A stretch of DNA of 21,258 nt from Echinostoma caproni (GCA_900618425.1 UZAN01043901.1:15003-36260), one strand, 5' to 3'. Shown: positions 11,296-20,882, counted from the stretch's first letter. A program made the numbers and translations. The notes: generated by a model from the letters alone, not told the origin.

Positions 11296-11734
11296 TTATT
11301 TCTGTAGCTAATGGCCAGTACTATAGTTCGTGACATATGACAAAAGGGGTGACCAAAACACAATTAACCAGTCTATTATTTCGCGCACTATATCTTCATA
11401 CCCACATCATTTGAATCCAACAATTTTATTACTGTTTTGTGTTATCCCTCCACTGCTATCTTCATGTTTAGTTAGATTTAAAAATGTATTGTATTCTGCC
11501 AGTGGATGAAACATCGAAACAATCTTGCTTCCTGACATGTTTTCTTACTATCGATCAATCGCAAATTTCCTCTCCTCTGGAAAGACCAGTGAGAAACGGT
11601 GTCTCGTGCAAGGACTTTATGGTATTCAGCATAACTAACTAGACCGGAATAGATAAAAAAATTCTAGGTACTGTTGGATAAAAGTAAAATTAAGGTGGAA
11701 AATACAAAAGTAAAACTATTCATCCAGAAGCCTC

Positions 11735-11860
11735 TACTATTGTTACTATTACTACTACTACTACTAATACTAATACTAGTACTACTAATACTAATACTAC
11801 TATTATCACTACTAATACTGCTACTATAACTTATATTACTATCACCGCTACTACTAATAT
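11735..11860. repeat. Imperfect (ACT)n-type trinucleotide microsatellite
   Basis: ACTACTACT, AATACT and TACTATT variants run for over 100 bases. Read on the minus strand this is a (TAG/AGT)n array like the heads of the R1 repeats at 19675 and 21061, but no R1 sequence follows, so a link is only possible. Confidence 0.85.
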
Positions 11861-13098
11861 ATGAATAGATTTCTGAAGCCAAATATCGATGCCTGAAACT
11901 AAAGGAACAGAACCAAGCCAAATGAGAGATTTACTCAAGATCTACAAAGCTGAGACCCAATTCATTTCAGCTTGAGGCATGCCGAATTCAAAGTGCTGAA
12001 CGGTATCCGGATCTTTGAGTGACATTTGAGATCCTATTTGTAAAACAATCACACCTCACTACGTTAGAGACTAGTTCGAACGTGCACGATTATTCGATGA
12101 TTTCACTTCCGCACCTCACGCCAAAAAACGACGTTGGTTGCCTTCTTCATGTAACAGCAGAGTTTTAATGTGATTACGTTCGGATATGAATATGCACCCA
12201 CCTAGTCGCCTTTGGGTATCCACTCCCCATCTGATTATCTGCAGCACCATTTTGCACAACTGAGTAGCCCCAATAAAAGCAAAATAGGCTCCACTGCTCT
12301 CTGCTGCTCAGTACACACGCACATGTTCCTACCCTCGTATATAAAAATACATTTTTGTCTGTGCACTGCTCGCCATTCCTAATATTTCCTTTACTTTTCT
12401 GGAGTTGCAAATGTTCAATGTGATAAGCCATTTAGTAAAATTGTAAATGCCGTCTGATTTACCGATCGATTTTATTGGTCCCTTTGAAGGAACTTTCTGA
12501 GACATCAAAGTTCCTAACCCTATCACTCAATCAAGTAAAATGTTAATTTTTTATTTATTTAAGCTCTCACTGTCTAGAAGGACTAGGACTAGGACTATTC
12601 TTAGGTTAACAAAATGAGTCACCCAAAAAACCCACCGCCTGGCTACGCAGAAAGAGTAATGCTATCTATAAAAAGAACTCCAAAACACCATATCGAACCA
12701 ACCGGAAGAAAACTTGTAACAGGGATCCGTGAACATTAATTCGCAGGGGGGATGACCTTTTACCGCTGATTTCCTTCCACGAAGGTCAAGCAGGACATCA
12801 GTTTTGAGTTCGAATCAATGAAAATTACCGCCCAAGCCCGATCGAAACATGCCAGAGGAGTTCTCAATGCTTGGCACTCTTCAGTTCACCCAATGAACAG
12901 ACACTTCGAGCTAGATCATGTGTACACATATTATGACACCAGGAGCAAGTGACGCAAAACAGGTCGCGCCGTGACCTGAGAACAGACCAAAACCGCAGTC
13001 AAGACAGAAGAACAAACTCAACACTATCACCTTCACCCCCATCGCACTAGTTCAACGGCGAACCAGGCCGAACACAGTGAGAACAAAGAACAAAAATA
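11861..13098. other. No gene recognised
   Basis: Two overlapping minus frames at 12174-12526 (85 and 65 codons) show no family motif. A GGACTA triplet array lies near 12578. A B-box-like GAGTTCGAATC at about 12807 has no convincing A box. Confidence 0.4.
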
Positions 13099-13138
13099 GT
13101 CAGTGGTGAAGAGCTTATATAAGCTCTTCACCACTGAC
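13099..13138. repeat. Perfect 40-base palindrome
   Basis: Arms GTCAGTGGTGAAGAGCTTAT and ATAAGCTCTTCACCACTGAC are exact reverse complements with no spacer; the flanking bases do not extend it. The centre reads TTATATAA. It lies 23 bases before a hammerhead-like motif (13162). Confidence 0.95.
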
Positions 13139-13161
13139 AGAACACTACCACTACACAAGCA

Positions 13162-13198
13162 CTGAAGCTGTCACCTCGGCTGGTGATGGAACGTTTGC
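13162..13198 (+). ncRNA. Penelope-type hammerhead-like motif
   Basis: CTGAAGC (13162-13168, one change from CTGAAGA) is followed by stem II GTCACC/GGTGAT around loop TCGGCT, then GGAACG in place of GAAACG and a GTT triplet (13193-13195). Hammerheads with a CTGAAGA core and minimal stem III are known from the terminal repeats of Penelope-like elements. Stem I is weak (GCA/TGC). Probably a decayed terminal-repeat remnant. Confidence 0.45.
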
Positions 13199-13861
13199 AA
13201 AACAATTGCCAATCTCGGCCAACAGACGAAATTGAATTCAGTCCGCGATGTCTATAGATGATTATATCTAACATTATTTTTCCACACAAGAGAATCAAAT
13301 TGATCCCCGAGTTGCCCTATTCCCGTTATACGCATTGTTCAATTATGATCTTTAGCACCAAGAGATTTAGATCTTCCTTGTTAGGCAAGTTATCTTTTAT
13401 ATATCAAACCGGCTGTAGTTTTGTCTATCGCAATCATGTCAACCCGTTGTTATGTGAAACGTCTTGCCCCATTGCGATCAGCTAACGAGAGGGAGGGTCA
13501 CATAAATAAATAATTATAGATGTTTTACTTCCTCTCTTGTCTACTGAGTATTCAAATATACCTTCAACTTTCAAGAAGGGAGCCATGGTCATGCAAATGC
13601 TACTTGGGGAAATACAGGAATGCAGATGGACCGCGGTCGTGGTGCTTGAATTCAAGACCTTCGCTGTTTTGATGATCTTGCCTATTTGATCATCGCCGCC
13701 CCTCTTATTTGACTGTTCAGTGCAAATTATTATAACTTATTATAACTATTATTATTATAACTTATTGATTCCGCAACCAGACCTTGTTAATCTCTATGTA
13801 GAAAAGGGACCGTTGAGCGCACCTCTTAAAAGCAAAGCACACTGACACTTGTGACGGCTCC
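13199..13861. other. No gene recognised
   Basis: An AT-rich block with TTATTATAACTTATT repeats lies at about 13728-13765. The 75-codon plus frame at 13258-13485 shows no motif. Confidence 0.4.
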
Positions 13862-13886
13862 ATTGTATTGTATTGTATTGTATTGT
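13862..13886 (-). repeat. (ACAAT)5 pentanucleotide array, probable LINE 3' tail
   Basis: Five exact ATTGT units on the plus strand, ACAAT on the minus strand. They lie about 95 bases beyond the stop of the LINE remnant ending at 13980. CR1-type LINEs usually end in a short tandem array rather than poly(A), so this fits the element's 3' terminus. Confidence 0.6.
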
Positions 13887-13979
13887 AATAACTTCTGTAG
13901 GCGTAGACGCTGCATTTCAGTTAAAAACATACAGATTGGAGAGAGGGATAAAAGAAAAAGTATCAGCGAAAAAAGAGAT

Positions 13980-14515
13980 TTAAATCCCAAAACTATTAAC
14001 AAAGTCTGCGAAAACCTGTTCTTTGTTAACAAGAATAAGTGCTAATGAGGGTACTGTAGAGTTACGATATAGGTTTATTCGAGAGGGAACAAAACGGTAT
14101 TGGGATCTAGTTGACAGATGGGAACAACAGGAAGTTAAATTTGCATGTAGCGAATGTGTGGAATCGATAAGAATCTTATGTGCAGACTTTTCACATGCAT
14201 TCAAATGACGTTCGCATAGGTTAGTTATCAACTCCTCCAGTGAGATTGAAGCACACGGCTAATAATGATCAGTCTACGTCGAAGACGTTTTAAAATCTTT
14301 CTTTAGGGAAAAATAACAGGTGAACAATGAAGTAAAAAGGAGAAAATACACTGGTACTCGAATTTGGAAATAATCGCTTGATGAATAAGAAACTGACGAA
14401 GCTTACGGATATCAAAACAAATTCGTCGGAGATTAATGACGATATGTTGAATATGAGAGAGCCAGTGAAGATTTGCATCAACAAACAACCCCAGGTAATT
14501 GACGCAGCTTAACTA
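13980..14515 (-). pseudogene. Non-LTR retrotransposon (LINE) reverse transcriptase C-terminus
   Basis: The minus strand reads NYLGLFVDANLHW and SHIQHIVINLRRICFDIRKL near 14500-14400, then FEYQCIFSFLLHCSPVIFP. After a frame change it reads ISLEELITNLCERHLNACEK, HKILIDSTHSLHANL and STRSQYRFVPSRI, ending NSTVPSLALILVNKE at about 14000. The YLG-x-x-(I/V)D start of the thumb region and a tail of the form CERH...HPLH...YR...NSxxPSL are typical of CR1/Jockey-like LINEs. At least one frameshift near 14300 makes it non-functional. The catalytic palm (YADD) was not found. Confidence 0.7.
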
Positions 14516-15166
14516 GGACACAAACAAACTGATACCAGTTTGACCCTCTGTGAGCAACTCAGTTCGTTCGTCGTGTGCAATAACAACGGCAATAGCCAAG
14601 GTTATCTATCAAAGATCATTAGTTACAGATCCAAGACGGATTTACGTGTGTGCAGTAGTTTTACCAATGAATGGTCGAAACCTAATGATAGTTACTCTTT
14701 TTTCCAGTCAAAATATGTCAGTGCTTTCCGATTGGCTGCCATGGCTTCAGTGATATACACTGTAAAACAGGGAGCGATTTTATCGCACACGTAATACGTG
14801 CAATTAATAGTTCGCTTTGCAGTCAATTGTTTAATTAGCCCTTTAGACCATTCTCCTGCGATATTGCACATTTCCAGTTGTCGTATTCCATCCGCGTGTG
14901 AATGCTGTTTGCCGATGAAGAGTAAACTGAATTGGTGACACTGGAATATTTCACACACAATTCTTCGCCTTATTTACATTATGTAACTATGAATCATCTC
15001 TAAAAACAGAAAGCAAGTATCTCTAATAGATTTGTTTAATCAAATCTCGACCCTTCGAAATATTAAGTAACGAATTTTGTTGTTTAAGAATAACTTGGTT
15101 TTATTCGGCATTGCTTGTTGATGGCTATTTGGGGTAAATAGTATCACTTTTTAGCTAACAATACCT
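14516..15166 (-). other. Unassigned stretch between the two LINE remnants
   Basis: This interval lies between the LINE RT tail and the SINE/EN region. An 88-codon minus frame (14958-14692; contains EWSKGLIKQLTAKRTINC and AANRKALTYFDWKKE) is open and looks compositionally like protein, but no family was recognised. A full LINE palm domain would need more space, so either it is deleted or this is unrelated sequence. Confidence 0.3.
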
Positions 15167-15224
15167 TCACGTACAAACCATAGATAGTCGATCATTCGTC
15201 AGCCGAACAGGAAACAAAAGCAAA

Positions 15225-15330
15225 AACGCCGTCACACACCTTCTGCTTGGGGGGTCCGAGTTCAAACCCCGAAATACATGCACTACTGACGAAGTCTGGC
15301 GAGTCCCATGCACCCCGAGTGCCTTATGAC
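15225..15330 (+). mobile_element. tRNA-headed SINE fragment between LINE remnants (copy 4)
   Basis: A B-box-like GAGTTCAAACCCC (15258-15270) is followed by GAAATACATGCACT, an exact CTGACGA (15285-15291) and AGTGCC (15318-15323), which could close a stem I of GCACT/AGTGC. No GAAA is present in the right place and there seems to be an internal insertion, so the ribozyme part is not intact. It sits between the endonuclease and RT remnants of a LINE and in the opposite orientation. Confidence 0.5.
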
Positions 15331-15354
15331 GTTTCAGGGCTTGAGTCACACCAT

Positions 15355-15815
15355 CCATAGACGATTGCTGTGATTAATCTGAGTCTATTTTTGCGTCGAT
15401 GAGAAAGTGCACCAGAGGACTAACTGACGCTTCGTAAAATGAAAGTTCCTGCTGAAGAGAAGCGGACTGTTTTCTAAACACAAGCTAATAGTGCTATTTC
15501 CGTTGTCCGAACGACAAAATTTCTGGCATCGGACCACCATGAGAATGTTCAGACCTCCGGTTAGGGCCATGATGTTCACCATAGGCACTTTAAAGATAAG
15601 CTCATGCAGACGATTGTAGAAGCATTTGAGTTACAGTCTGCGGGATAATATGCAGAAGCCGCGAACAAAAACTTTTGGTTGATCCTTGCTTGCCGACTTT
15701 AGATGAACCTCACAGTTTTTTTGCGCACATGTTGCTGGCTACCGGGATCCAATCCAGTAGAGCAGCTTCAGTTCCAGCGCTCAAGGAAAAATCGAGAGTT
15801 AACACATCGGGGTCC
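15355..15815 (-). pseudogene. LINE apurinic-type endonuclease domain remnant
   Basis: The minus strand reads VLTLDFSLSAGTEAALLDWI near 15800-15750, then in broken frames CSRLLHII, then VNIMALTGGLNIL near 15570 and SDNGNSTISLCLENSPLLFS near 15500. It continues with RNFHFTKRQLVLWCTFSSTQ and TQINH near 15370. This tracks the EN domain of trematode LINEs: a LLDWxPV block, a GDLNA block (here GGLN, so the catalytic Asp is lost), a DNG block and a TQIDH block (here TQINH). Several stops and shifts are present. It may belong to the same element as the RT fragment at 13980-14515 or to a different LINE clade. Confidence 0.65.
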
Positions 15816-16016
15816 CCGGAAAGACGCCAAAGAAAGATCCCTTTATGATATGAGAGGAACGTAAATTATACTACTAAATTTTGCGTCACAAACGTAATTA
15901 TAATAATGACATGATTCCGATCTCCTATGCGTTTTAAATTCAGCCCCGAGAAGGATAGTTTTGGAGAAACTACTTTTCGAAAACAGAATCAAAAATTAGA
16001 AAATTTATGAACCTTT

Positions 16017-16022
16017 TTTATT
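16017..16022 (-). promoter_or_regulatory. Poly(A) signal of the NOL4-family gene
   Basis: AATAAA on the minus strand starts about 13 bases after the stop codon at 16035. It would give a very short 3' untranslated region. Position and match are seen; its use is inferred. Confidence 0.5.
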
Positions 16023-16034
16023 AAGTGACTAGTC

Positions 16035-17622
16035 TCATTTAAATGTAGACAACAAGGCTGAATTGATGGATGGTGGAAACAAACTTTGTCCGGCTTCAAT
16101 TCTGTCGGCAACCATGAGTAAAAATTCTGCAGTTTGTCCGAGAAATTTCGCAAATAGACGTTCTGTCATGCCCTAAAACAACACAAAATCTCAGGGTAAT
16201 CAAAACACGTGGACTACTCACTGGTAATGGGAATAAGATTGGAAAAGTACTTGACGATCCCATCATTGTGGGAGGTTGAAAAAGAGAGGAATTTTCCTGA
16301 CAAACCGAACCAGTTGTCTTGGGTGTGTCGACTTCGGGTACCGTATGCACGGAGCTGGGAATAGTTTCGTCCTGACTGTTAGGCATCGATTCATTTGATG
16401 CCTGTTCGGGTGAGTTGTTCGCATGTAACTTGTACTATAATAAAGCAAAGATCAATCAAAAATAATTTTAAAATATGTGAAATAAATTTGCAGGAATATA
16501 TTAAACGCACCCCGACAACGGATTCCATATGGTTTTTCTCATTCCGATAAATCTGTTCAGCTAACCGAGTGGCCATCCCGGCACTAAGATATCGAGCGCT
16601 GATACGCACAAATGGTTCACCGTTTTTCTTTTTCGCATTACGACGACATGCCTTCAAATAGGCACAGACTCTTTCACGATGGAAGGAATCGCCGAACTCC
16701 GGGAAATTTCTAGCCAATATGTTTTGTAATACGGTTAGGACATTTTTAGGCTGATGAGAATACGTGACGGTTCGATCCATATATTCATCGACTAATTTTC
16801 GCAAAAGAAGCTACATGTCAGTGAATATCCATTGAGAAACGATAATTTGTAGCTCACGTTATAAGTTATCTCTCGTTCAGAATACTGTTTTCGTTCAACA
16901 CACAGCATCGGTTGATAGACCATCTGGTCGGTAAACGTGGATATTTTTAGAACGGAAACAACAAACCTCTGTGGCGGAATTTTCCTCAGAGAACTCCACA
17001 CCATTGTATAAAGTTGTTGAACTGCAACGAATCTCAGGCAACTCTTTTCCATTTTCAGTCATCTGCTTATTCGCCTCGTAGATTCCACTATCCAGGGTAA
17101 TTGGCTGATTCATATCCTCTTCCGGTATTTCCAGTTTGCAATCATCTTCTAGTGGACTCTGGTCCAGACTCATCGCGACAGTTGGGCACCGGTCAACTTT
17201 GCTCGGCTTCGTCACCCCTGGGGTAAACGGAATTTTGAACGGACCAATGAGGCCTCAACTTGGATCTGCTTCAGGCTGGATGCCGCGACCATAAGCTGGT
17301 CTAGTATTGATCCAACCCCCATTTCAGTCAGGCTAGGCCGACTTAGACTGGGCTGTGCTGGCGGAGTTGAATTAGGGCGGATCGATCACATGACTGCGTT
17401 CCCGCAAGGGATGCCGAGTGTAGCATGTGGATCCTTAACCCGGTGTCACGTGCTTCTCACGAGCCCTAGTACTCCGCATCCGTTTCTTTGTTTGGCTTAC
17501 CACAAGCTTCAAATGGTGCGCCGTCAGCGTGAGCTTTTAGCAGGTTTCTTTTGCTTATTTGAGTCGGAAACCAGTTGTTGTAACTCAGTTCAAGAAATGC
17601 AATCAGACGAATTTTGTAAAAA
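16035..17622 (-). CDS. NOL4/NOL4-like family protein, C-terminal part, five exons (5' end not seen)
   Basis: Seen: five minus-strand exons join in consistent phase: 17622-17501, 17217-16967, 16810-16511, 16434-16222 and 16172-16035, giving about 340 residues and a stop. Each intron has GT and AG ends (donors GTAAGC, GTTTGT, GTGCGT, GTGAGT). The 16810-16511 exon encodes LVDEYMDRTVTYSHQPKN, NFPEF and AYLKACRRNAKKK; the last exon encodes FLGQTAEFLLMVADRIE. Known: NOL4 has a matching block (LFVDENLDRMVPISKQPK, FPEY, TYLKSCRRMKR) and ends with YRESAAFLLRSADELENL, in the same order and spacing. Inference: this is the trematode orthologue or a close paralogue, a nuclear/nucleolar protein of poorly known function. 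The 17217-16967 exon is acidic and low in similarity. The first listed exon (40 codons, FYKIRLIAF start) is supported only by splice sites and phase. The conserved N-terminal half must lie upstream or outside the window. Confidence 0.75.
16173..16221 (-). other. 49-base intron of the NOL4-family gene
   Basis: The intron begins GTGAGT and ends in a T-rich tract and TTTTAG. It splits the protein at a codon boundary between PILFPLP and GMTERLF. Its removal is what brings the conserved C-terminal helix into frame, which supports both the intron and the family call. Confidence 0.75.
17212..17357 (-). other. Open, coding-like stretch inside the first mapped NOL4 intron
   Basis: This stretch sits between the exons at 17622-17501 and 17217-16967 and stays open for about 48 codons (AQPSLSRPSLTEMGVG through SSLKQIQVEASLVRSKF), then stops. 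A possible acceptor (CCGCCAG) at 17358 has the right phase for the upstream exon. Its internal GT donors are in phase 0, so it could join the exon starting at 16810 but not the one at 17217. It may be a mutually exclusive exon, a 5' start region (ATG with a G at +4) or chance. Confidence 0.3.
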
Positions 17623-18094
17623 CTGAAACGGAAAGACTTCCTATGGGAATTGTTTTCTAGTAACAATCAAAGCAATCGCTAGACTCCATAGAAGAACAGA
17701 AGATTGTTTTAGGTGTTCCATATAAGTTTTTGTTTATATTATTCGTAAATATCTGTAAATTCTGCAAACAAATTTGCAATTACGGCGGAAAAGTATTCTG
17801 CTCTTTTCGCTTCCAAATGTACCTACCACAATCTACCTTTGCTTAGGATCCCAGAAGCCTTTGAGTGAAACTATGCTCACGAGAATTTGACTGACAAGTT
17901 AAGAGTGCGCATCAATGTCCTGAGTCTAAATAAAACTTCTGAATATCGTTTCTGATATCGTTCTCATTGACGTAATGCTAATCAACCGGCTGTAATCTTC
18001 CTTATGTTTAAATGAAAGTTATCCAATCAATTTAGGCAGGAGCAGATAGTCAATCAAATGGTTGTTATACGACGTGAATAATTGAGAAATTTAG
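17623..18094. other. Region upstream of the mapped NOL4 exons
   Basis: Further 5' exons of the NOL4-family gene would be expected here or beyond on the minus strand, but no N-terminal NOL4 motif was recognised. Confidence 0.4.
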
Positions 18095-18240
18095 GGAGGG
18101 GGAGTAGAGAGATTCGAACACATGATCGGAAAAATTTGATATTGGATAGCGCCACTAGAACACCGTCTCCCAGGGTAGTGGGGATTAGAAAACTCCAAGG
18201 GGAGGATTCCCGAGGTAAATGCTAATATTCGACCACTTCT
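18095..18240 (-). mobile_element. tRNA-like SINE head (copy 5)
   Basis: Minus strand: GGTGTTCTAGTGGCGC (18164-18149) resembles an A box and TGTTCGAATC (18120-18111) a B box, at tRNA-like spacing. No hammerhead was found with it. The neighbouring block 18208-18240 resembles pieces near 6.1 and 10.7 kb. Confidence 0.45.
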
Positions 18241-19260
18241 GGAGCAGTAGGAGCTTTTTAATTACCGTTTGTTTTGTGAAATGAAGTGAAAGTGTTGCTC
18301 GTGGCTATATATCCATAAGATATACATACATATATAATTGATTCCATGCTTGAAATTTATTTATCCAGATACTTCTAATAAAAAGTTAAATGACTAATCC
18401 AATAGTTTAGGCGAGCTAATGCAGTAGAGGAATGATCAGCTGTAATGGGATTAAAATATGCAATCCCAAGCCGATACCACCTGACCAGAAATGACCCTTT
18501 TCCGATTTTTAATTGAAATTAACCTCTTTTCATCGTTGATTATAAAACCCGTTACAAGTGAGGAAATAATCACTTGTGGATCGATCAATAGTTACGTTAC
18601 TCTTCGTAAAATGATGGACAAGTTACTATAGACCTTACAAAAATTACGATCCGGCAAGTCACAACAAAAGCGCACCAAAAGTAGTTATGGAAGTCAAAAT
18701 GGTTCTACTTCATACAGGTTTACATAAATACATTTCCATGTTCGGTATCTATTTCTCAGTAACCTTATCATACAAATCCCATCATAAACCACTAATATCA
18801 AATGCTGTGTATTTTCTTTCCCGGGTTGCACAATACCTAAATAACGTCAGTTCATTTCAGTTTGTATAGGACAGTGTGGAACTCGTATCAATGGCGCGTC
18901 CATTTCGTCAAGTTATTGACTCCTCAAACGAACTCCTAAATGGTGAGTTCATAGTTCTTTTCTGAAAGGCAGGATATACGGTACAGTATTACGTTCTAGG
19001 AAAATACAGACCTCACGGGATTAATTATAAAATTTCAAACTAGATTTGAAGTCCTGCATCTTTGAATCTAGCGAAGTCTGCTTACAAAATTTGAGTGGAA
19101 ATTGACACTCAACTTATTTCTTTTACTTATTTCCGTAAACCTTTTGGACATACGGACTAAAGGTTACCAAGTTTAATCTTTCCTGAAGCGGTGGACATCT
19201 GGGAAACAGGAATGAAGCCTCAGGGTGAATGCGTAAAGATGTTTCAATATTTGTAAACGC
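18241..19260. other. No gene recognised
   Basis: AT-rich sequence with one 60-codon plus frame (18687-18869) lacking any motif. Confidence 0.4.
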
Positions 19261-19605
19261 TTGTGATGAACCTAGCCTACGAAATGACGCATACCACAGA
19301 GCGACACGTTACAGATTTCGGATAACTGTGACCATTCAAGGGTGAGGTCAGCAAAACTCGTACGTGTCATCGCCTGTGGACTACAAATCATAGGTCGATT
19401 CTACCAACCAATCAGAAATCGAGTGGCCCAGATGGAAGCTGAACAACGAAAGAAATATTAGCAGGCGACTGACAGAGGCTTGAATGATCAATGAACTTGT
19501 TATGTACATATTATTTAATCCCCCTAATTTTTTTCAACAAACGAGCTGCTATTCCTGTGACCTTTTCGTCGCGTCTCGGTTGCGTGGGGTACTGTTGTGC
19601 TAGTG
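19261..19605 (-). repeat. R1 repeat copy (D), inverted
   Basis: It reads almost base for base as the reverse complement of 11292-10930: CCTAGCCTACGAAATGACGC, AGAGCGACACGTTAC, ACCAATCAGAAA, TGACAGAGGCTTG, GCTGCTATTCCTGTGACC. The CRE-like site is changed to TGAGGTCA (19343-19350). Confidence 0.8.
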
Positions 19606-19674
19606 TCAAGGAAGGTCGTACAAAGAGAGCCCCGACTAGCGAAAGAATCAAGAATAGGGCCCTGCATTCATTGC

Positions 19675-20152
19675 AGTAGTAGTAGTAGTAGTAGCAGCAG
19701 TAGTAGTACGCACCGAATTCGAAATGCAAAACATGCAATCGAAATTACAGGACACGAATCAAGAATTAGTTTTCACGGATTGAATTACGGAAGCACTGGA
19801 CCGCAATGGCACGAGCTCGCAATATTCCAGGTGAACGAGATGCGAGAAAAAGGTCACAGGAATAGTAGTACGTAGTTAGTTTATTGGAAGAAATGAAGGC
19901 GGTTAAATAATATGTACAAAAGAAGATTATTGGTCATCTGGGCTTCCACCAATCAGATTGCAATATTGCTTGCATAATTCTGCTTCTGTCTGCACTGTCT
20001 CGGATTGGCTGGCACGATCCATCAACGATGTGTGGTCAGAATCCATGCGAGTGTCATTGACGTCATTTTTCAAATTTGATTGATCGCAAATGTCCAGAAA
20101 GTGTAACACGCCGCTCCAGGTTAGGCGTCATCACGTAGGCCTGGATCACCCC
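19675..20152 (+). repeat. R1 repeat copy (B) with (TAG)n head
   Basis: It starts with a TAG-rich array (19675-19708), then TACGCACCGAATTCG, CACTGGACCGCAATGGC, GGTCACAGGAATAGTAGTA, CTTCTGTCTGCACTGTCT and GATTGGCTGG. TGACGTCA follows at 20058-20065, then CGTAGGCCTGGATCACC. Same layout as the copy at 10837-11295 but clearly diverged. Confidence 0.75.
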
Positions 20153-20769
20153 ATGCGCATCCAACCAGATGCGCAGACGTAGCGGCTGGAACTATTTTGC
20201 GAGACAATGTCGACTACCACTCGAAATGAATCAATCGACAATTACAGCCCGAGAGACAATCCGCATTTGGCCAGAGAGATATCCACCGAATGCCACAACG
20301 TTGGAGCTGTCGATCAACGTATCTCGCACTACGATCAGGTCACAATAGTCGGAACGGCACGCATAAGAAGAGTCAATGTACGTGCCAAGTGCGGACCAAA
20401 ACCAACAAGGATTGACCAAAAGAATGAGGCATAAATCATCCTGCTGCGCGGTTAAGAACGCATATATATACCGGTTGTTTTTGAATTGAATTAATAACCG
20501 TTTTGCCAACCGACTCGCCTTTTCGTTACACTAGTACTGTTTTATTTCGAAAAGGCGTTGATGGTCGAGGAGAGTTGTTTATTGCAGAATACAGGTTCAA
20601 GGTCACTAATTTTGCATGCATAAGACGAAAAGTTTATCAGAAACATGCCATCGCAACACATTGCGACACATAGAGTAATGGGTAGAGCAGGCAGTGTTTA
20701 TTCTTCCCAAATATATTACTTGGTCCTTGATATGGTCTTGTTCTATTTTTACTCACCGAAAGTTACCGA
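20153..20769. other. Region between R1 sets, no gene assigned
   Basis: A 75-codon plus frame (20207-20434) and an overlapping 92-codon minus frame are both open; neither matches a known family. An ATATATATA run lies near 20462. The stretch could be the inside of whatever element carries R1, but this is not shown. Confidence 0.35.
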
Positions 20770-20882
20770 TTACTCACAAGTGAGTAGTATCTCAGAACAG
20801 TCCTAGTGTAATTCAGTGCCTACATGGCGTCCGTGATTTTTAATACGTGTTTTGTATTTCGTGATCAGTGTGTACTACAACT
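20770..20882 (-). repeat. R1 repeat head fragment (E), inverted
   Basis: On the minus strand GTAGTACACACTGATCACG, AATCACGGACGCC and GCACTGAATTACACT match 10850-10945 of the long R1 copy. Only the head part is present. Confidence 0.65.

Noticed and set aside
11664..11921. Minus frame rich in Ser (SSSISSDNSSIS)
   Set aside because: It is the translation of the imperfect ACT microsatellite and its flanks, not a gene.
14023..14208. Plus frame with a plausible protein look (RYRFIREGTKRYWDLVDRW)
   Set aside because: It lies antisense to the LINE RT C-terminus on the minus strand, which has recognisable family motifs.
16740..16770. CTGATGAG in plus sense, resembling a hammerhead core
   Set aside because: It lies antisense within a conserved NOL4 exon and no stem II, GAAA or cleavage triplet follows.
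16792..17052. 86-codon minus frame overlapping the NOL4 gene
   Set aside because: It is a shifted frame spanning the exon 17217-16967 and the following intron.
17200..17230. Apparent frameshift in the NOL4 gene at CCCCAGGGGTGACG
   Set aside because: The phase-1 donor at 17501 and the acceptor CCCCAG at 17218 join the frames cleanly, so no indel needs to be assumed.
20207..20434. 75-codon plus frame
   Set aside because: It is overlapped by an equally open minus frame and has no recognised motif; coding cannot be supported.
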